A program made the position numbers and the translations under genes. This document shows, piece by piece, positions 45,259 to 53,644 of a stretch of 64,000 nt of DNA. Source of the stretch: an uncultured Porphyromonadaceae bacterium (GTDB taxonomy: Bacteria; Bacteroidota; Bacteroidia; Bacteroidales; Muribaculaceae); the NCBI GenBank assembly GCA_947174235.1, contig CAMWID010000001.1, forward strand, positions 1-64,000, given 5' to 3'. Below the pieces are notes generated by a model, which did no database searches, was not told the DNA's origin, and saw only the letters and a list, made by a program, of their open reading frames with translations. How positions within the stretch are numbered: position 1 is the stretch's first letter; each line of letters begins with the position of its first letter.

Positions 45259-45918
45259 ATGACACCGGTCTACGAAGATAACCATATAATTATTGTCAAT
45301 AAAGTTCCCGGAGAAATCGTGCAGGGTGACAAAACCGGCGATACTCCCCTCTCGGAAATTATCAAGGCTTATTTAAAAGAAAAATATGCCAAACCAGGAA
45401 ATGTTTTCTGCGGTGTGGTCCATCGTATAGACCGACCTGTCGGCGGACTCGTTATCTTTGCCAAGACCTCAAAGGCTCTCACGCGTCTGAATGATATGCT
45501 CCGGAAAGGGGACATTCACAAGACTTATTGGGCGCTCGTGGAAGGCAAACCTGACAAGAACGAAGACACGCTGAAGAATTATCTTGTCAGCGACGGCAGA
45601 ATGAACAAGACTTTCATTGCCAAGGAGGGAACGCCTGACGCGAAAGAATCTATCTTGAAATATACCACAATTGCGGAAGGTGACCGCTACACCCTGCTCG
45701 AAATAAATCTTCTCACCGGCAGAAAGCATCAGATCCGCGCCCAGCTTTCAGGAATCGGACATCCCATAAAAGGTGACCTCAAATACGGGGCACGGAGAAG
45801 CAACCCCGACGGAGGAATCTCCCTCCTTGCCCGCAAGATCGAGTTCACCCATCCCGTTTCAAAACTACCGATCTCCGTTGAAGCCCCACTCCCGGACGAA
45901 TTCAAAAAATTCCTCTAA
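45259..45918 (+). CDS. RluA-family rRNA/tRNA pseudouridine synthase
   Basis: The product is 219 residues, a single catalytic domain without the S4 RNA-binding domain. The active-site motif VVHRIDRPVGGLVIFAKT near residues 53-70 contains the catalytic Asp. HKTYWALVEG and LLTGRKHQIRAQL follow in the usual order. It isomerises uridine in structured RNA. Which position is modified cannot be read from the sequence, so no symbol is given. It stands next to the initiator tRNA and ends before a 64-bp palindrome. Confidence 0.92.
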   Translation: MTPVYEDNHIIIVNKVPGEIVQGDKTGDTPLSEIIKAYLKEKYAKPGNVFCGVVHRIDRPVGGLVIFAKTSKALTRLNDMLRKGDIHKTYWALVEGKPDKNEDTLKNYLVSDGRMNKTFIAKEGTPDAKESILKYTTIAEGDRYTLLEINLLTGRKHQIRAQLSGIGHPIKGDLKYGARRSNPDGGISLLARKIEFTHPVSKLPISVEAPLPDEFKKFL

Positions 45919-45931
45919 ATTCTTTAAACTA

Positions 45932-45995
45932 GCAAGTCCACATAAGACAGGCGGGAATGCGATATCGCATTCCCGCCTGTCTTATGTGGACTTGC
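45932..45995. repeat. 64-bp perfect palindrome between convergent genes
   Basis: GCAAGTCCACATAAGACAGG and the rest of the left arm (32 bases) are exactly complementary to the right 32 bases, centred on GATATC, with no spacer. It lies 13 bases after the RluA-type gene stop and 25 bases before the MFS stop. Its position suggests a bidirectional terminator, but no U tract follows on either side. Confidence 0.8.
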
Positions 45996-46020
45996 CCCGT
46001 ATATAGGCAAGAACCCGGAT

Positions 46021-47349
46021 TTATACGAGTTCTTCCTCCATTACGTCTTCGAGGGAAACTGGAATGTCTTTGTTTACATTCTTAGAGCCGATGAGCGCAT
46101 AGTAGAAGATGTAGACGAGCATGGCGAATACCAGCCAGTAGCTTGCCACATAACCTACTGAACGACCGATCCAGTCCTGAATGAAAGGCATGACGCCACC
46201 GCCTACAACCATTGTCATGAAAAGACCGGATGCCTTGGGAGTGTATTTACCCAGACCTTCTGTAGCAAGGTTGAAGATACCGCCCCACATCACTGATGTG
46301 CAGAGACCGCAAAGGAAGAGGAAGAGGGTCTTCATAGGCACCTCACCACTGGTGATGTTGAGGGCGTCGATACCCGGAGATTTGAATGTGATGTCTTCCG
46401 GAAGAAGGATGGCGATGAGCACGAGCACGATGGCTACGCCCGACGCGGTAAGGAGCTGCGCACGAGTTGAAACCTTGCCGCTGATCGCAGAACTTACCGA
46501 ACGCCCGATAAGCATCATAAGCCAATAGAGTGCGGCAAGAGAACCTGCCACAGCCGCAGCGCCTTCAAAGCTTTCACGGCTGATCCATGCGTTCATTTCG
46601 CCTGGGATACCGATCTCGATACCGACATAGAAGAAGATCGCGATGATTCCAAGTGTGCAATGGCGGAATGAAAGCGGACTGTGCTCATATTTAACCTTAC
46701 TCAGGTTAGCCTGGGGTTCCTGGATCTTAACGAAAGAGATAATGATGAATGCAAGCACGAAAATCACGATACCGGTGATCACGAGAGGTGCAACGGAAGC
46801 CATTGTAGTCTCCTTTGTGAGAGTGCCTACAAGCACACCCACAAACATCGGGGTCAATGTACCGGAAAGAGAGTTGAGCGCACCGCCTGTCTGGATAAGC
46901 TGGTTACCTTTGTTACCGCCGCCGCCAAGAAGGTTAAGCATCGGGTTAACCACAGTGTTGAGCATACATACACAGACACCGCAGACCAGGGCACCGAGAA
47001 GGTAGATGAAAAGATTGAGAGTGGTAGGATTCTCACCACCGATAACGATAACGTTGTCGCCGACAACGCTTGAAAGGAGCTGGATGCCAAGACCGATAGC
47101 ACCGACAGCGAGAGCTATAAGTGCGGTTTTCTTATATCCATAGCGGATAAGCATGTTGCCCGCCGGAATACCCATGAAGAGGTAAGCCGTAAAGTTCATA
47201 AGGTTACCTGCCATACCTGCCCATTCGTATCTGAAGCCCCAGATATTGCCGAAGGGAGCAGCCATGTTGGTCACGAAAGAGATCATCGCGAAGATGAAGA
47301 ACATCGTAACAATCGCGACAACTGGTCGCTTTTGGGTTGATTGTGTCAT
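46021..47349 (-). CDS. Sugar MFS transporter (FucP/GluP-like)
   Basis: The product is 442 residues with 12 predicted membrane helices. Features of the fucose-galactose-glucose:H+ symporter branch are visible: the N-terminal FVTNMAAPFGN (family FVTWLNGILIP-like position), LLGALVCGVCVCMLNTVVNPMLNLLG, and LIQTGGALNSLSGTLTPMFVG. It would import a monosaccharide across the inner membrane. No sugar kinase or regulator is adjacent, so the substrate is open. Confidence 0.85.
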   Translation of the reverse strand: MTQSTQKRPVVAIVTMFFIFAMISFVTNMAAPFGNIWGFRYEWAGMAGNLMNFTAYLFMGIPAGNMLIRYGYKKTALIALAVGAIGLGIQLLSSVVGDNVIVIGGENPTTLNLFIYLLGALVCGVCVCMLNTVVNPMLNLLGGGGNKGNQLIQTGGALNSLSGTLTPMFVGVLVGTLTKETTMASVAPLVITGIVIFVLAFIIISFVKIQEPQANLSKVKYEHSPLSFRHCTLGIIAIFFYVGIEIGIPGEMNAWISRESFEGAAAVAGSLAALYWLMMLIGRSVSSAISGKVSTRAQLLTASGVAIVLVLIAILLPEDITFKSPGIDALNITSGEVPMKTLFLFLCGLCTSVMWGGIFNLATEGLGKYTPKASGLFMTMVVGGGVMPFIQDWIGRSVGYVASYWLVFAMLVYIFYYALIGSKNVNKDIPVSLEDVMEEELV

Positions 47350-47445
47350 TTTAGCTGATTTTAAAGTTATTATTGTCGTTTTAATTGATTCGCTTTGACT
47401 GCGTTAAGGACTGTGTGAAAGACACGTCAGTAGTAATTTCTTATT

Positions 47446-48123
47446 TCAATACTCCCTTTCTCCAAATATTCTCGTGCCGATCCTCACTATGTTCGCACCC
47501 TCTTCCACCGCTATCTTCCAATCTCCGCTCATGCCCATCGAAAGAATATCGAATCCGCGGAGTCCGAGAGAAGTGTCGTCTGCTATCCGACGGTATATGG
47601 AGGCTATGCTGCGGAAATCTTCCCTGACACGGTCAATATCGTCTGTATTCGACGCCATGCCCATGATTCCACATATGTGGGTATTGGTCAGGTTCTCGAA
47701 TTTCCTGTCAGAAAAATATTGCTGAAGTTCTTCAGGGTAAAAACCGAACTTGGTCTCCTCTTTCGCCACATGCACCTGCATCAATACCCGTGTCACCACT
47801 CCAGCCTTTGCAGATTCTCTGTCGATCAGATCAAGCAGTTTCTGGGAGTCGACACTTTCAATAAGTGAAGTTTTCCCTATTATCTGCTTTACCTTGTTTG
47901 TCTGAAGATGCCCTATGAAATGCCATCTTATGTCTGAAGGGAGCGACTTTTCCTTCTCAAGAAATTCCTGCACCCTGCTTTCTCCGAAACACCGCTGCCC
48001 GGCATCGTACGCCTCGGATATTATTGAAGCCGGATGAAATTTAGAAACAGCCACAAGCTCTACCCCGGCAGGAATTTCCGCAAGCACCTCCCTGAGATTG
48101 CCGGCAACATCTATATCCGTCAT
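47446..48123 (-). CDS. YggS-family PLP-binding protein
   Basis: The product is 225 residues of the alanine racemase N-terminal-like TIM barrel. The PLP lysine lies in LVAVSKFHPA near residue 28, and FGESRVQEF and WHFIGHLQTNKVKQI are the family hallmarks. The C-terminal LSMGMSGDWKIAVEEGANIVRIGTRIFG binds the PLP phosphate. It buffers PLP and affects amino-acid balance. Its start overlaps the DUF4494 stop by 4 bp (ATGA), so the two are coupled. Confidence 0.93.
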   Translation of the reverse strand: MTDIDVAGNLREVLAEIPAGVELVAVSKFHPASIISEAYDAGQRCFGESRVQEFLEKEKSLPSDIRWHFIGHLQTNKVKQIIGKTSLIESVDSQKLLDLIDRESAKAGVVTRVLMQVHVAKEETKFGFYPEELQQYFSDRKFENLTNTHICGIMGMASNTDDIDRVREDFRSIASIYRRIADDTSLGLRGFDILSMGMSGDWKIAVEEGANIVRIGTRIFGEREY

Positions 48124-48575
48124 GCCTGTGAAGATGATTTTTCTGAAGACAGATCAAGCGGATAGACATCCATCAGGGGAGTCTCCACAATGGAAGCTAT
48201 ATCATAATCCGCCATTGTTCCTTTCATCCCTTCTTTAAAGCGGGACAATGCACCCTCGAGATCGGAAGCCTGGGTGAGTATGAAAGAGGCAGACTTTTTT
48301 TCAACACCGGATTTCTCATCCAATGTGATAAAATTAACCTTGACCATATAATATCTATCGGCACTGTCATCGAAAAAGATCTCTGATACTTTTGTCTTTT
48401 TCACTGCCGAAATTGAAAATTCCCCGGAGATGAACGGAGTCATTTCTTCTATTATGCGAGCCTCCGCCTCAGTGAATGTCAGGGCATCCACAAGATAAGG
48501 CTCGTTCACTTTCTTCACGGTTCCGTTTTCCATCATCTTGTCATAACGGACCTTGCATTCAAACCATAGTGCCAT
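48120..48575 (-). CDS. DUF4494 protein
   Basis: The product is 151 residues from ATG 48575 (MALWFECKVRYD). The frame is open to 48656, but the added residues do not look conserved. The sequence is a soluble mixed alpha/beta protein with no signal peptide and no catalytic motif that I recognise. It matches the Bacteroidota DUF4494 family and is commonly placed before yggS, as here, with a 4-bp overlap. Function unknown. Confidence 0.85.
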   Translation of the reverse strand: MALWFECKVRYDKMMENGTVKKVNEPYLVDALTFTEAEARIIEEMTPFISGEFSISAVKKTKVSEIFFDDSADRYYMVKVNFITLDEKSGVEKKSASFILTQASDLEGALSRFKEGMKGTMADYDIASIVETPLMDVYPLDLSSEKSSSQA

Positions 48576-48719
48576 GGTATAAGTTATTATTGTTTGATTT
48601 GGAGTTATTTTATGAAGGATCATAAAGGATCCGGAAGGTGAAGTGAGCGGAATCATGCCCGTGACGGCAAGCTTTGCCGATGTGCAACAGTACTGCCTCC
48701 GTTTTCTTCAAACCGAACG

Positions 48720-48727
48720 CAAAGATA
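48720..48727 (-). promoter_or_regulatory. -7 box of the DUF4494-yggS operon
   Basis: TATCTTTG on the minus strand. A TTG lies 22 bases upstream, slightly long. The predicted leader of about 140 bases contains the short perfect dyad CGGCAA-GCT-TTGCCG (48665-48679). Confidence 0.5.
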
Positions 48728-48806
48728 ATCATTTTTCTCAAACCGTGAACAACAAAACCGACATTTGCCAATTTCTTTTTGAATTTTCCATTTTTTTCAT
48801 AACCGA

Positions 48807-48840
48807 TTTTTGACTCTCATTGTTATAATATCTATATTTG
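48807..48840 (+). promoter_or_regulatory. Promoter of the DUF4492-cydAB operon
   Basis: TTTTTG ending at 48812 and TATATTTG at 48833-48840, spacer 20. The ATG of the first gene is 28 bases further. No FNR/ArcA-like dyad is evident nearby. Confidence 0.8.
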
Positions 48841-48868
48841 CAAACGATTCCTACATATCTGACAAATC

Positions 48869-49123
48869 ATGTCTGCTTCAATTTCTTCATATGCACGGAA
48901 AATCTGGTTGCTTTACTACGACGGATTCCGGGAAATGACCATAGGAAAGACATTATGGGTCATAATTCTCGTGAAGCTGTTCATTTTCTTTATAGTAATC
49001 AAATTCCTGTTTTTTCCTGACATCCTTTCCAGAGATTACGACAATGACAATGAGCGCGCCGATCATGTGCGACACGAATTGATCGACAATCCCAGAAGAT
49101 TTCATTCCCCTGAAAAACAATAA
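48869..49123 (+). CDS. DUF4492 small membrane protein of the cyd operon
   Basis: The product is 84 residues. A basic N-terminus (YARKIWLLYYDGFREMTIGKTLW) leads into one strong helix (about residues 29-49), and the C-terminal tail is charged. It belongs to DUF4492, whose members in Bacteroidota sit just upstream of cydA, as here (20 bases). It may be a small accessory subunit or assembly factor of cytochrome bd, analogous in position to CydX, though not similar in sequence. This role is inference. Confidence 0.82.
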   Translation: MSASISSYARKIWLLYYDGFREMTIGKTLWVIILVKLFIFFIVIKFLFFPDILSRDYDNDNERADHVRHELIDNPRRFHSPEKQ

Positions 49124-49143
49124 ACCATAAAATACCAACCCAC

Positions 49144-50712
49144 ATGGATGATCTAATGACAGTAGTCGACTGGTCAAGATGGCAATTCGCACTCACCGCC
49201 ATCTACCATTGGCTTTTCGTACCTCTCACCCTCGGGCTTTCCCTGATAGTAGCCGTCATGGAAAGTCTCTATCTGAAAACCAAATCAGGGAAATGGCTCG
49301 CCGCCACAAAATTCTGGATGACTCTTTTCGGCATTAATTTTGCCATAGGTGTGGCTACCGGATTGATTCTTGAATTCGAGTTCGGCACAAACTGGAGCAA
49401 TTATTCCTGGTTCGTAGGCGATATATTCGGAGCCCCGCTCGCTATCGAAGGACTCGTGGCATTTTTTATGGAAGCCACATTCGTGGCTGTGATGTTCTTC
49501 GGATGGGGAAAAGTCAGCCCACGCTTCCACCTCGCATCCACCTGGCTCACCTGGCTCGGGGCTTCCATATCCGCATTGTGGATACTTGTGGCAAACGCCT
49601 GGATGCAATATCCCGTCGGCATGCAGTTCGACCCCGCACAGATGAGAAACGTAATGGACAACTTCTGGGCACTCTTCTCAGGAATCGCCGTCAACAAATA
49701 TATGCACGCGGTATTTTCGGGATGGGCGCTGTCAGGTGTGTTCGTAATTGGAGTGAGCTGCTGGCTACTTATGAAGAAACGCAACCAGCCTTTTGCCTTG
49801 CGGTCTATCAAGGTCGGAGGCTGGATAGGTCTCGTCGGTCTCCTTCTCACGATGTGGACCGGTGACGGCTCCGCAGTGGAAGTCACTAAACACCAGCCCA
49901 TGAAACTGGCAGCCATGGAAGGTCTCTATCATGGATCCACTTCTCAGAGCATCGTAGCCGCAGGCATTGTCAACCCCCACAAGACATGGGACAATGACGA
50001 AGACGAATATCTTTTTGACATAGCAATCCCCTACGGACTGTCTATTCTTGCCAAACATGATCCCTCTGCTTTTGTGCCGGGTATCGCCGATATCGTAAAC
50101 GGCGTGGACATAAATGAAAACGGGGATACGGTCAACACTGTGAGCTATCAGGAACGCATACGCCTCGGTAAACTTTCACACGAGGCTCTCAGAGCATACG
50201 ACATAGCCAGGGCAAGCCATGATGAAGACGCCATGGCGAAAGCCGCCGATGACCTGAAAGCTTATTATCCATACTTCGGATACGGATATTTTGACTCTGT
50301 CGATGAGGCTATCCCACCCGTGGCGGTAACATTTTATGCTTTCCGCGTGATGGTGATACTCGGAAGCTATTTTCTCCTGTTTTTCATTGTGGCACTTTTC
50401 GCAGCATACCGGAAGGATTGGCTGCAACGCCACAAATGGCTGCAATGGATCGCCATTGTTTCCGTTCCGTTCATGTGGCTCTGCTCCGAAGCAGGATGGA
50501 TGGTGGCGGAAGTGGGACGACAGCCGTGGACGGTACAGGATCTTCTCCCGACTAAAGCGGCGATCTCGGAAATATCTTCGGCTTCGGTAATAACCACTTT
50601 CTGGATGTTTGCCGTGATTTTCACCGTGCTTCTCGTAGCGGAAGTGAGCATCATGCTCAAGCAGATCAACAAGAATTCTCAAAAAAATTTAGAAATCGAT
50701 AACGCACATTAA
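49144..50712 (+). CDS. cydA: Cytochrome bd oxidase subunit I
   Basis: The product is 522 residues. It oxidises quinol and reduces O2 in the inner membrane. Visible features are AIYHWLFVPLTLGL (heme-ligand His near residue 22), the quinol-binding Q-loop entry KHQPMKLAAMEGLY near residue 250, and GRQPWTVQDLLPT late in the protein. An acidic, Asp/Ala-rich stretch near residues 350-380 lies in the Q-loop. In an otherwise anaerobic gene set this oxidase probably scavenges trace oxygen. It is followed by cydB after 3 bases. Confidence 0.97.
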   Translation: MDDLMTVVDWSRWQFALTAIYHWLFVPLTLGLSLIVAVMESLYLKTKSGKWLAATKFWMTLFGINFAIGVATGLILEFEFGTNWSNYSWFVGDIFGAPLAIEGLVAFFMEATFVAVMFFGWGKVSPRFHLASTWLTWLGASISALWILVANAWMQYPVGMQFDPAQMRNVMDNFWALFSGIAVNKYMHAVFSGWALSGVFVIGVSCWLLMKKRNQPFALRSIKVGGWIGLVGLLLTMWTGDGSAVEVTKHQPMKLAAMEGLYHGSTSQSIVAAGIVNPHKTWDNDEDEYLFDIAIPYGLSILAKHDPSAFVPGIADIVNGVDINENGDTVNTVSYQERIRLGKLSHEALRAYDIARASHDEDAMAKAADDLKAYYPYFGYGYFDSVDEAIPPVAVTFYAFRVMVILGSYFLLFFIVALFAAYRKDWLQRHKWLQWIAIVSVPFMWLCSEAGWMVAEVGRQPWTVQDLLPTKAAISEISSASVITTFWMFAVIFTVLLVAEVSIMLKQINKNSQKNLEIDNAH

Positions 50713-50715
50713 GTC

Positions 50716-51867
50716 ATGACTCTCGAATATCTTCAAAATTATTGGTGGCTGCTCATATCCGTGCTCGGAGGCATCCTCGTGTTTCTGCTTTTTGTGCAGG
50801 GTGGACAGTCAATGCTTCTCGGCGCCGCCACTAAAGAACGGCGTGATCTTATAGTCAACTCCATGGGAAGGAAATGGGAACTCACATTCACCACTCTCGT
50901 GACCTTCGGAGGCGCATTTTTCGCATCTTTCCCCTTGTTTTATTCCACAAGCTTCGGAGGCGCTTACTGGCTCTGGATCCTTATTCTCTTCAGCTTCATT
51001 GTCCAGGCTGTAAGCTATGAATACCGCAACAAGGCAGGCAATGTATACGGCACACGGACATACGACATATTCCTGTTTATCAACGGATGTGTGGGATGCA
51101 TTCTTTTAGGAGTTGCCGTATCCATGTTTTTCTTTGGAGCGCAATTCACCGTAAGCCGCGGGAATCTTCTTGACCCGGGCAGTCCGGTGATTTCACAATG
51201 GGCTTCTACCCATGGCTTCGAGGCTATATTCAACTGGAAGAATCTCGTTCTTGGAGTTGCAGTCCTGTTTCTTGCAAGAATGCAAGCCGCTCTTTATATG
51301 ATGAACAACATCACCGATGACCCTGATTTTTACAACATTCTTAAAAACAAGGCTCTGGTCAACGGCGGCATATTCGTTGTCTTCTTCCTGTGGTTTCTCG
51401 CCATGCTCTGCACCGCCACAGGATATACCGTCACTACCAATGCAGACTACACTGTAGACGTCTCCGAGACTGCATATAAGTATTTCAATAACTTCATTGA
51501 AATATGGTGGGCAGGAGCGGCGCTCCTCATTGGAGTCGTGCTTGTGCTTTTCGGTCTTATCAAATCATGCTTCTGCACCCATTGGACAAAAGGGATCTGG
51601 TTTACCGGAACCGGGACTTTTCTTGCAGTGATTTCTCTTTTCTGGGTTGCCGGATATAATGATACTGCATTCTATCCTTCGCTGCTTGATCCGGGTTCTT
51701 CCCTCTCCATACGCAATGCTTCTTCCTCTGAATTCACATTGACAGCGATGAGTTACGTTTCCATTGTCGTTCCTTTTGTATTGGCTTATATCGCTTATGT
51801 ATGGAATTCCATGGATAAGAAAAAACTCACTCCTGAGGAACTTCAAAACACAAGCCACAAATATTAG
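50716..51867 (+). CDS. cydB: Cytochrome bd oxidase subunit II
   Basis: The product is 383 residues with eight to nine membrane helices. It begins MTLEYLQNYWWLLISVLGGILVFLLFVQGG and contains GRKWELTFTTLVTFGGAFFASFPLFYS, the usual pattern. It forms the heterodimer with CydA. Its stop codon TAG is interrupted by a transposon-like element. The target TTA is duplicated and the first G of the element restores TAG, so the protein is unchanged. The native 3' flank and any terminator have been displaced by 424 bases. Confidence 0.96.
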   Translation: MTLEYLQNYWWLLISVLGGILVFLLFVQGGQSMLLGAATKERRDLIVNSMGRKWELTFTTLVTFGGAFFASFPLFYSTSFGGAYWLWILILFSFIVQAVSYEYRNKAGNVYGTRTYDIFLFINGCVGCILLGVAVSMFFFGAQFTVSRGNLLDPGSPVISQWASTHGFEAIFNWKNLVLGVAVLFLARMQAALYMMNNITDDPDFYNILKNKALVNGGIFVVFFLWFLAMLCTATGYTVTTNADYTVDVSETAYKYFNNFIEIWWAGAALLIGVVLVLFGLIKSCFCTHWTKGIWFTGTGTFLAVISLFWVAGYNDTAFYPSLLDPGSSLSIRNASSSEFTLTAMSYVSIVVPFVLAYIAYVWNSMDKKKLTPEELQNTSHKY

Positions 51868-52287
51868 ACCCCATCTCACAAAAAATATTAACGCAGGGGC
51901 GGTGTATTTTCAAGGAAATTCCGCAAGTTAAAGAGGGAGTGTAGCGGGCTACACGACCGATGAGACTTGGCGGAATTTACCGAAAAGACACCGGACGGAG
52001 GTAACTTTATTCCCACAGACTGGATTCAGTCATTTACGTACATGGCAAATTTCCCCGTTCGAGGAAACAGGGTGTCATTCATCGTATGTATACTATGCTC
52101 AGGCGAAGTATCGAAGCATGAAGAAGACACCACCTGCCAAAAACATCTGATTACCTTTGCCTCGCAGCTTCCGGTCATCTTTGGCCTTTTGGTTCAGTCG
52201 CATAGCCCGCTATGCTCCCTCACCTGCAAGACCAAATCTGACCGAAATCTGCGACCCCTGCGTTAACATTTTTTGTGAGATGGGGTC
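51867..52287. mobile_element. MITE-like non-autonomous element, 421 bp
   Basis: Terminal inverted repeats of 33 bases (GACCCCATCTCACAAAAAAT and 13 more) match with one mismatch. The element is flanked by direct TTA copies (51864-51866 and 52288-52290), consistent with a 3-bp target duplication. No transposase ORF is present. The 99-codon frame at 51967 begins with TTG and resembles no protein. Internally, two hairpins with related sequence occur in opposite orientation (GTGTAGC-GG-GCTACAC at 51939-51954, GCATAGC-CC-GCTATGC at 52200-52215). The left one is nested in a larger imperfect dyad (51901-51927 with 51966-51992). It fits a miniature element mobilised in trans. Confidence 0.8.
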
Positions 52288-52330
52288 TTAGCCTCCGACA
52301 AAACAGAGGGGGAATATCCGCGTTATAATA

Positions 52331-52359
52331 GTGTCGTCGCTCCGCAAGAGCGGCGACAC
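52331..52359 (+). terminator. Hairpin between the MITE-like element and the chromate transporter genes
   Basis: GTGTCGTCGCTC pairs with GAGCGGCGACAC (one G-U) around CGCAA. There is no T run after it, so it may be a weak terminator left from the cyd operon or a leader element of the next genes. Confidence 0.45.
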
Positions 52360-52406
52360 TTCCGTATCCTCCTCCCGTCCCCTTTCTTAATTTTTCACTA
52401 TAGAAA

Positions 52407-53006
52407 ATGTCTGAACTTAACAATCAAAATCCTTCCAGGGACTCTTATTGGAGCCTCTTTTCCACATTCTTCAAGATCGGTGCATTCACCTTTGGCGGAG
52501 GATGGGCGATGATCTCTATAATCGAGAGGGAGATCGTAGACAAGCACCATTGGATAGAACGGGATGATTTCCTTGACCTTCTTGCGATCGCTCAGTCACT
52601 TCCGGGGATTCTCGCCGTAAACATAGCCACAGCCGTGGGCGACAAGATCAAGGGCGGGAAAGGAAGCGTGGCTGCCGCCGTCGGTACAATATTGCCCTCC
52701 TTTCTCATAATCCTCTTCATCGCGATATTCCTGACTCCGGACATCATAAAAAACAACCGTGTCATATCATCCGTATTCATGGGGATACGCCCTGCGGTCG
52801 TGGCTCTCATAATTGCTCCGGTGATAACCTCTGCAAAAGCAGCAAAACTTCAATGGAAAACCGTATGGATACCGTTAGTAGTCGCGTTAATGATCTCCAT
52901 TGACCAAGGTTTCATCTCCAACCCCATATTATATATCGTTCTCGGCGCACTGGGAGGTTTTATTTTCTGGTGGCTTCCGCGCAGAAAAAATATTGAAAAG
53001 AAATGA
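52407..53006 (+). CDS. Chromate transporter family protein, N-terminal-type half
   Basis: The product is 199 residues, a short CHR protein with six predicted membrane helices. It shows the family hallmarks FKIGAFTFGGGWAMISIIE and AQSLPGILAVNIATAVG. Short CHR proteins act as pairs encoded by adjacent genes, as here. Family members export chromate, and the physiological anion in gut bacteria is not established. The stop overlaps the next ATG by 4 bp. Confidence 0.9.
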   Translation: MSELNNQNPSRDSYWSLFSTFFKIGAFTFGGGWAMISIIEREIVDKHHWIERDDFLDLLAIAQSLPGILAVNIATAVGDKIKGGKGSVAAAVGTILPSFLIILFIAIFLTPDIIKNNRVISSVFMGIRPAVVALIIAPVITSAKAAKLQWKTVWIPLVVALMISIDQGFISNPILYIVLGALGGFIFWWLPRRKNIEKK

Positions 53007-53611
53007 CTATATACTGGCAACTGATCTGGGCGTACATAAAGATCGGGATTTTCGGATTCGGCGGCGGTTACGCCATGCTGTCGCTCGTGGAGAAAGCGGT
53101 GGTCAGCCCCGGGTGGATCTCGGAGACAATGTTCACCGACATAGTGGCGATCTCTCAGATGACCCCCGGTCCCATAGGGATCAATTCGGCCACATACATC
53201 GGTTTTGTAGCCCCCGGAAGTGTCAACCCTGCCCTCTCCGGAATAGGATGGGCGCTTCTGGGATCATGTCTCGCCACTCTCGCGGTGGTGGTTCCCAGTT
53301 TCATACTGGTATTATATAGTTCTCATTTCATACGCCGCCATAGCGAAAGCGGGGTAATAAAAGCCATATTCTCCGGTCTGAGACCTGTCGTGGTGGGTTT
53401 GATCGCTTCGGCAGCGATCATGCTTATGAACACCGCCAACTTCAATCCCAACGGAATAAGCTGGCAACTATGGGTAAACATCGCCATTTGTGCGATAGCA
53501 TTTGTTCTTGTTTACTTTCCTATAAAACTCAAAGAAAAAACGATACAACTTCATCCTATTCTCATTATAGTGATGGCAGGGATCGCAGGATTCCTGATCT
53601 ACGGTCTCTAA
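53003..53611 (+). CDS. Chromate transporter family protein, C-terminal-type half
   Basis: The product is 202 residues, a homologue of the preceding gene with the same architecture: IKIGIFGFGGGYAMLSLVE near residue 10 and QMTPGPIGINSATYIG near residue 50. The two proteins are expected to form the heterodimer in the inner membrane. The folC gene follows after 33 bases without a visible promoter or terminator, so a shared transcript is possible. Confidence 0.9.
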   Translation: MTIYWQLIWAYIKIGIFGFGGGYAMLSLVEKAVVSPGWISETMFTDIVAISQMTPGPIGINSATYIGFVAPGSVNPALSGIGWALLGSCLATLAVVVPSFILVLYSSHFIRRHSESGVIKAIFSGLRPVVVGLIASAAIMLMNTANFNPNGISWQLWVNIAICAIAFVLVYFPIKLKEKTIQLHPILIIVMAGIAGFLIYGL

Positions 53612-53644
53612 AAACCGTATAATCACAAATACTAACCCCATAAT

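Noticed and set aside
51967-52266. 99-codon ORF inside the MITE-like element
   Set aside because: It starts with TTG, crosses internal hairpins and the right terminal repeat, and resembles no protein or transposase.
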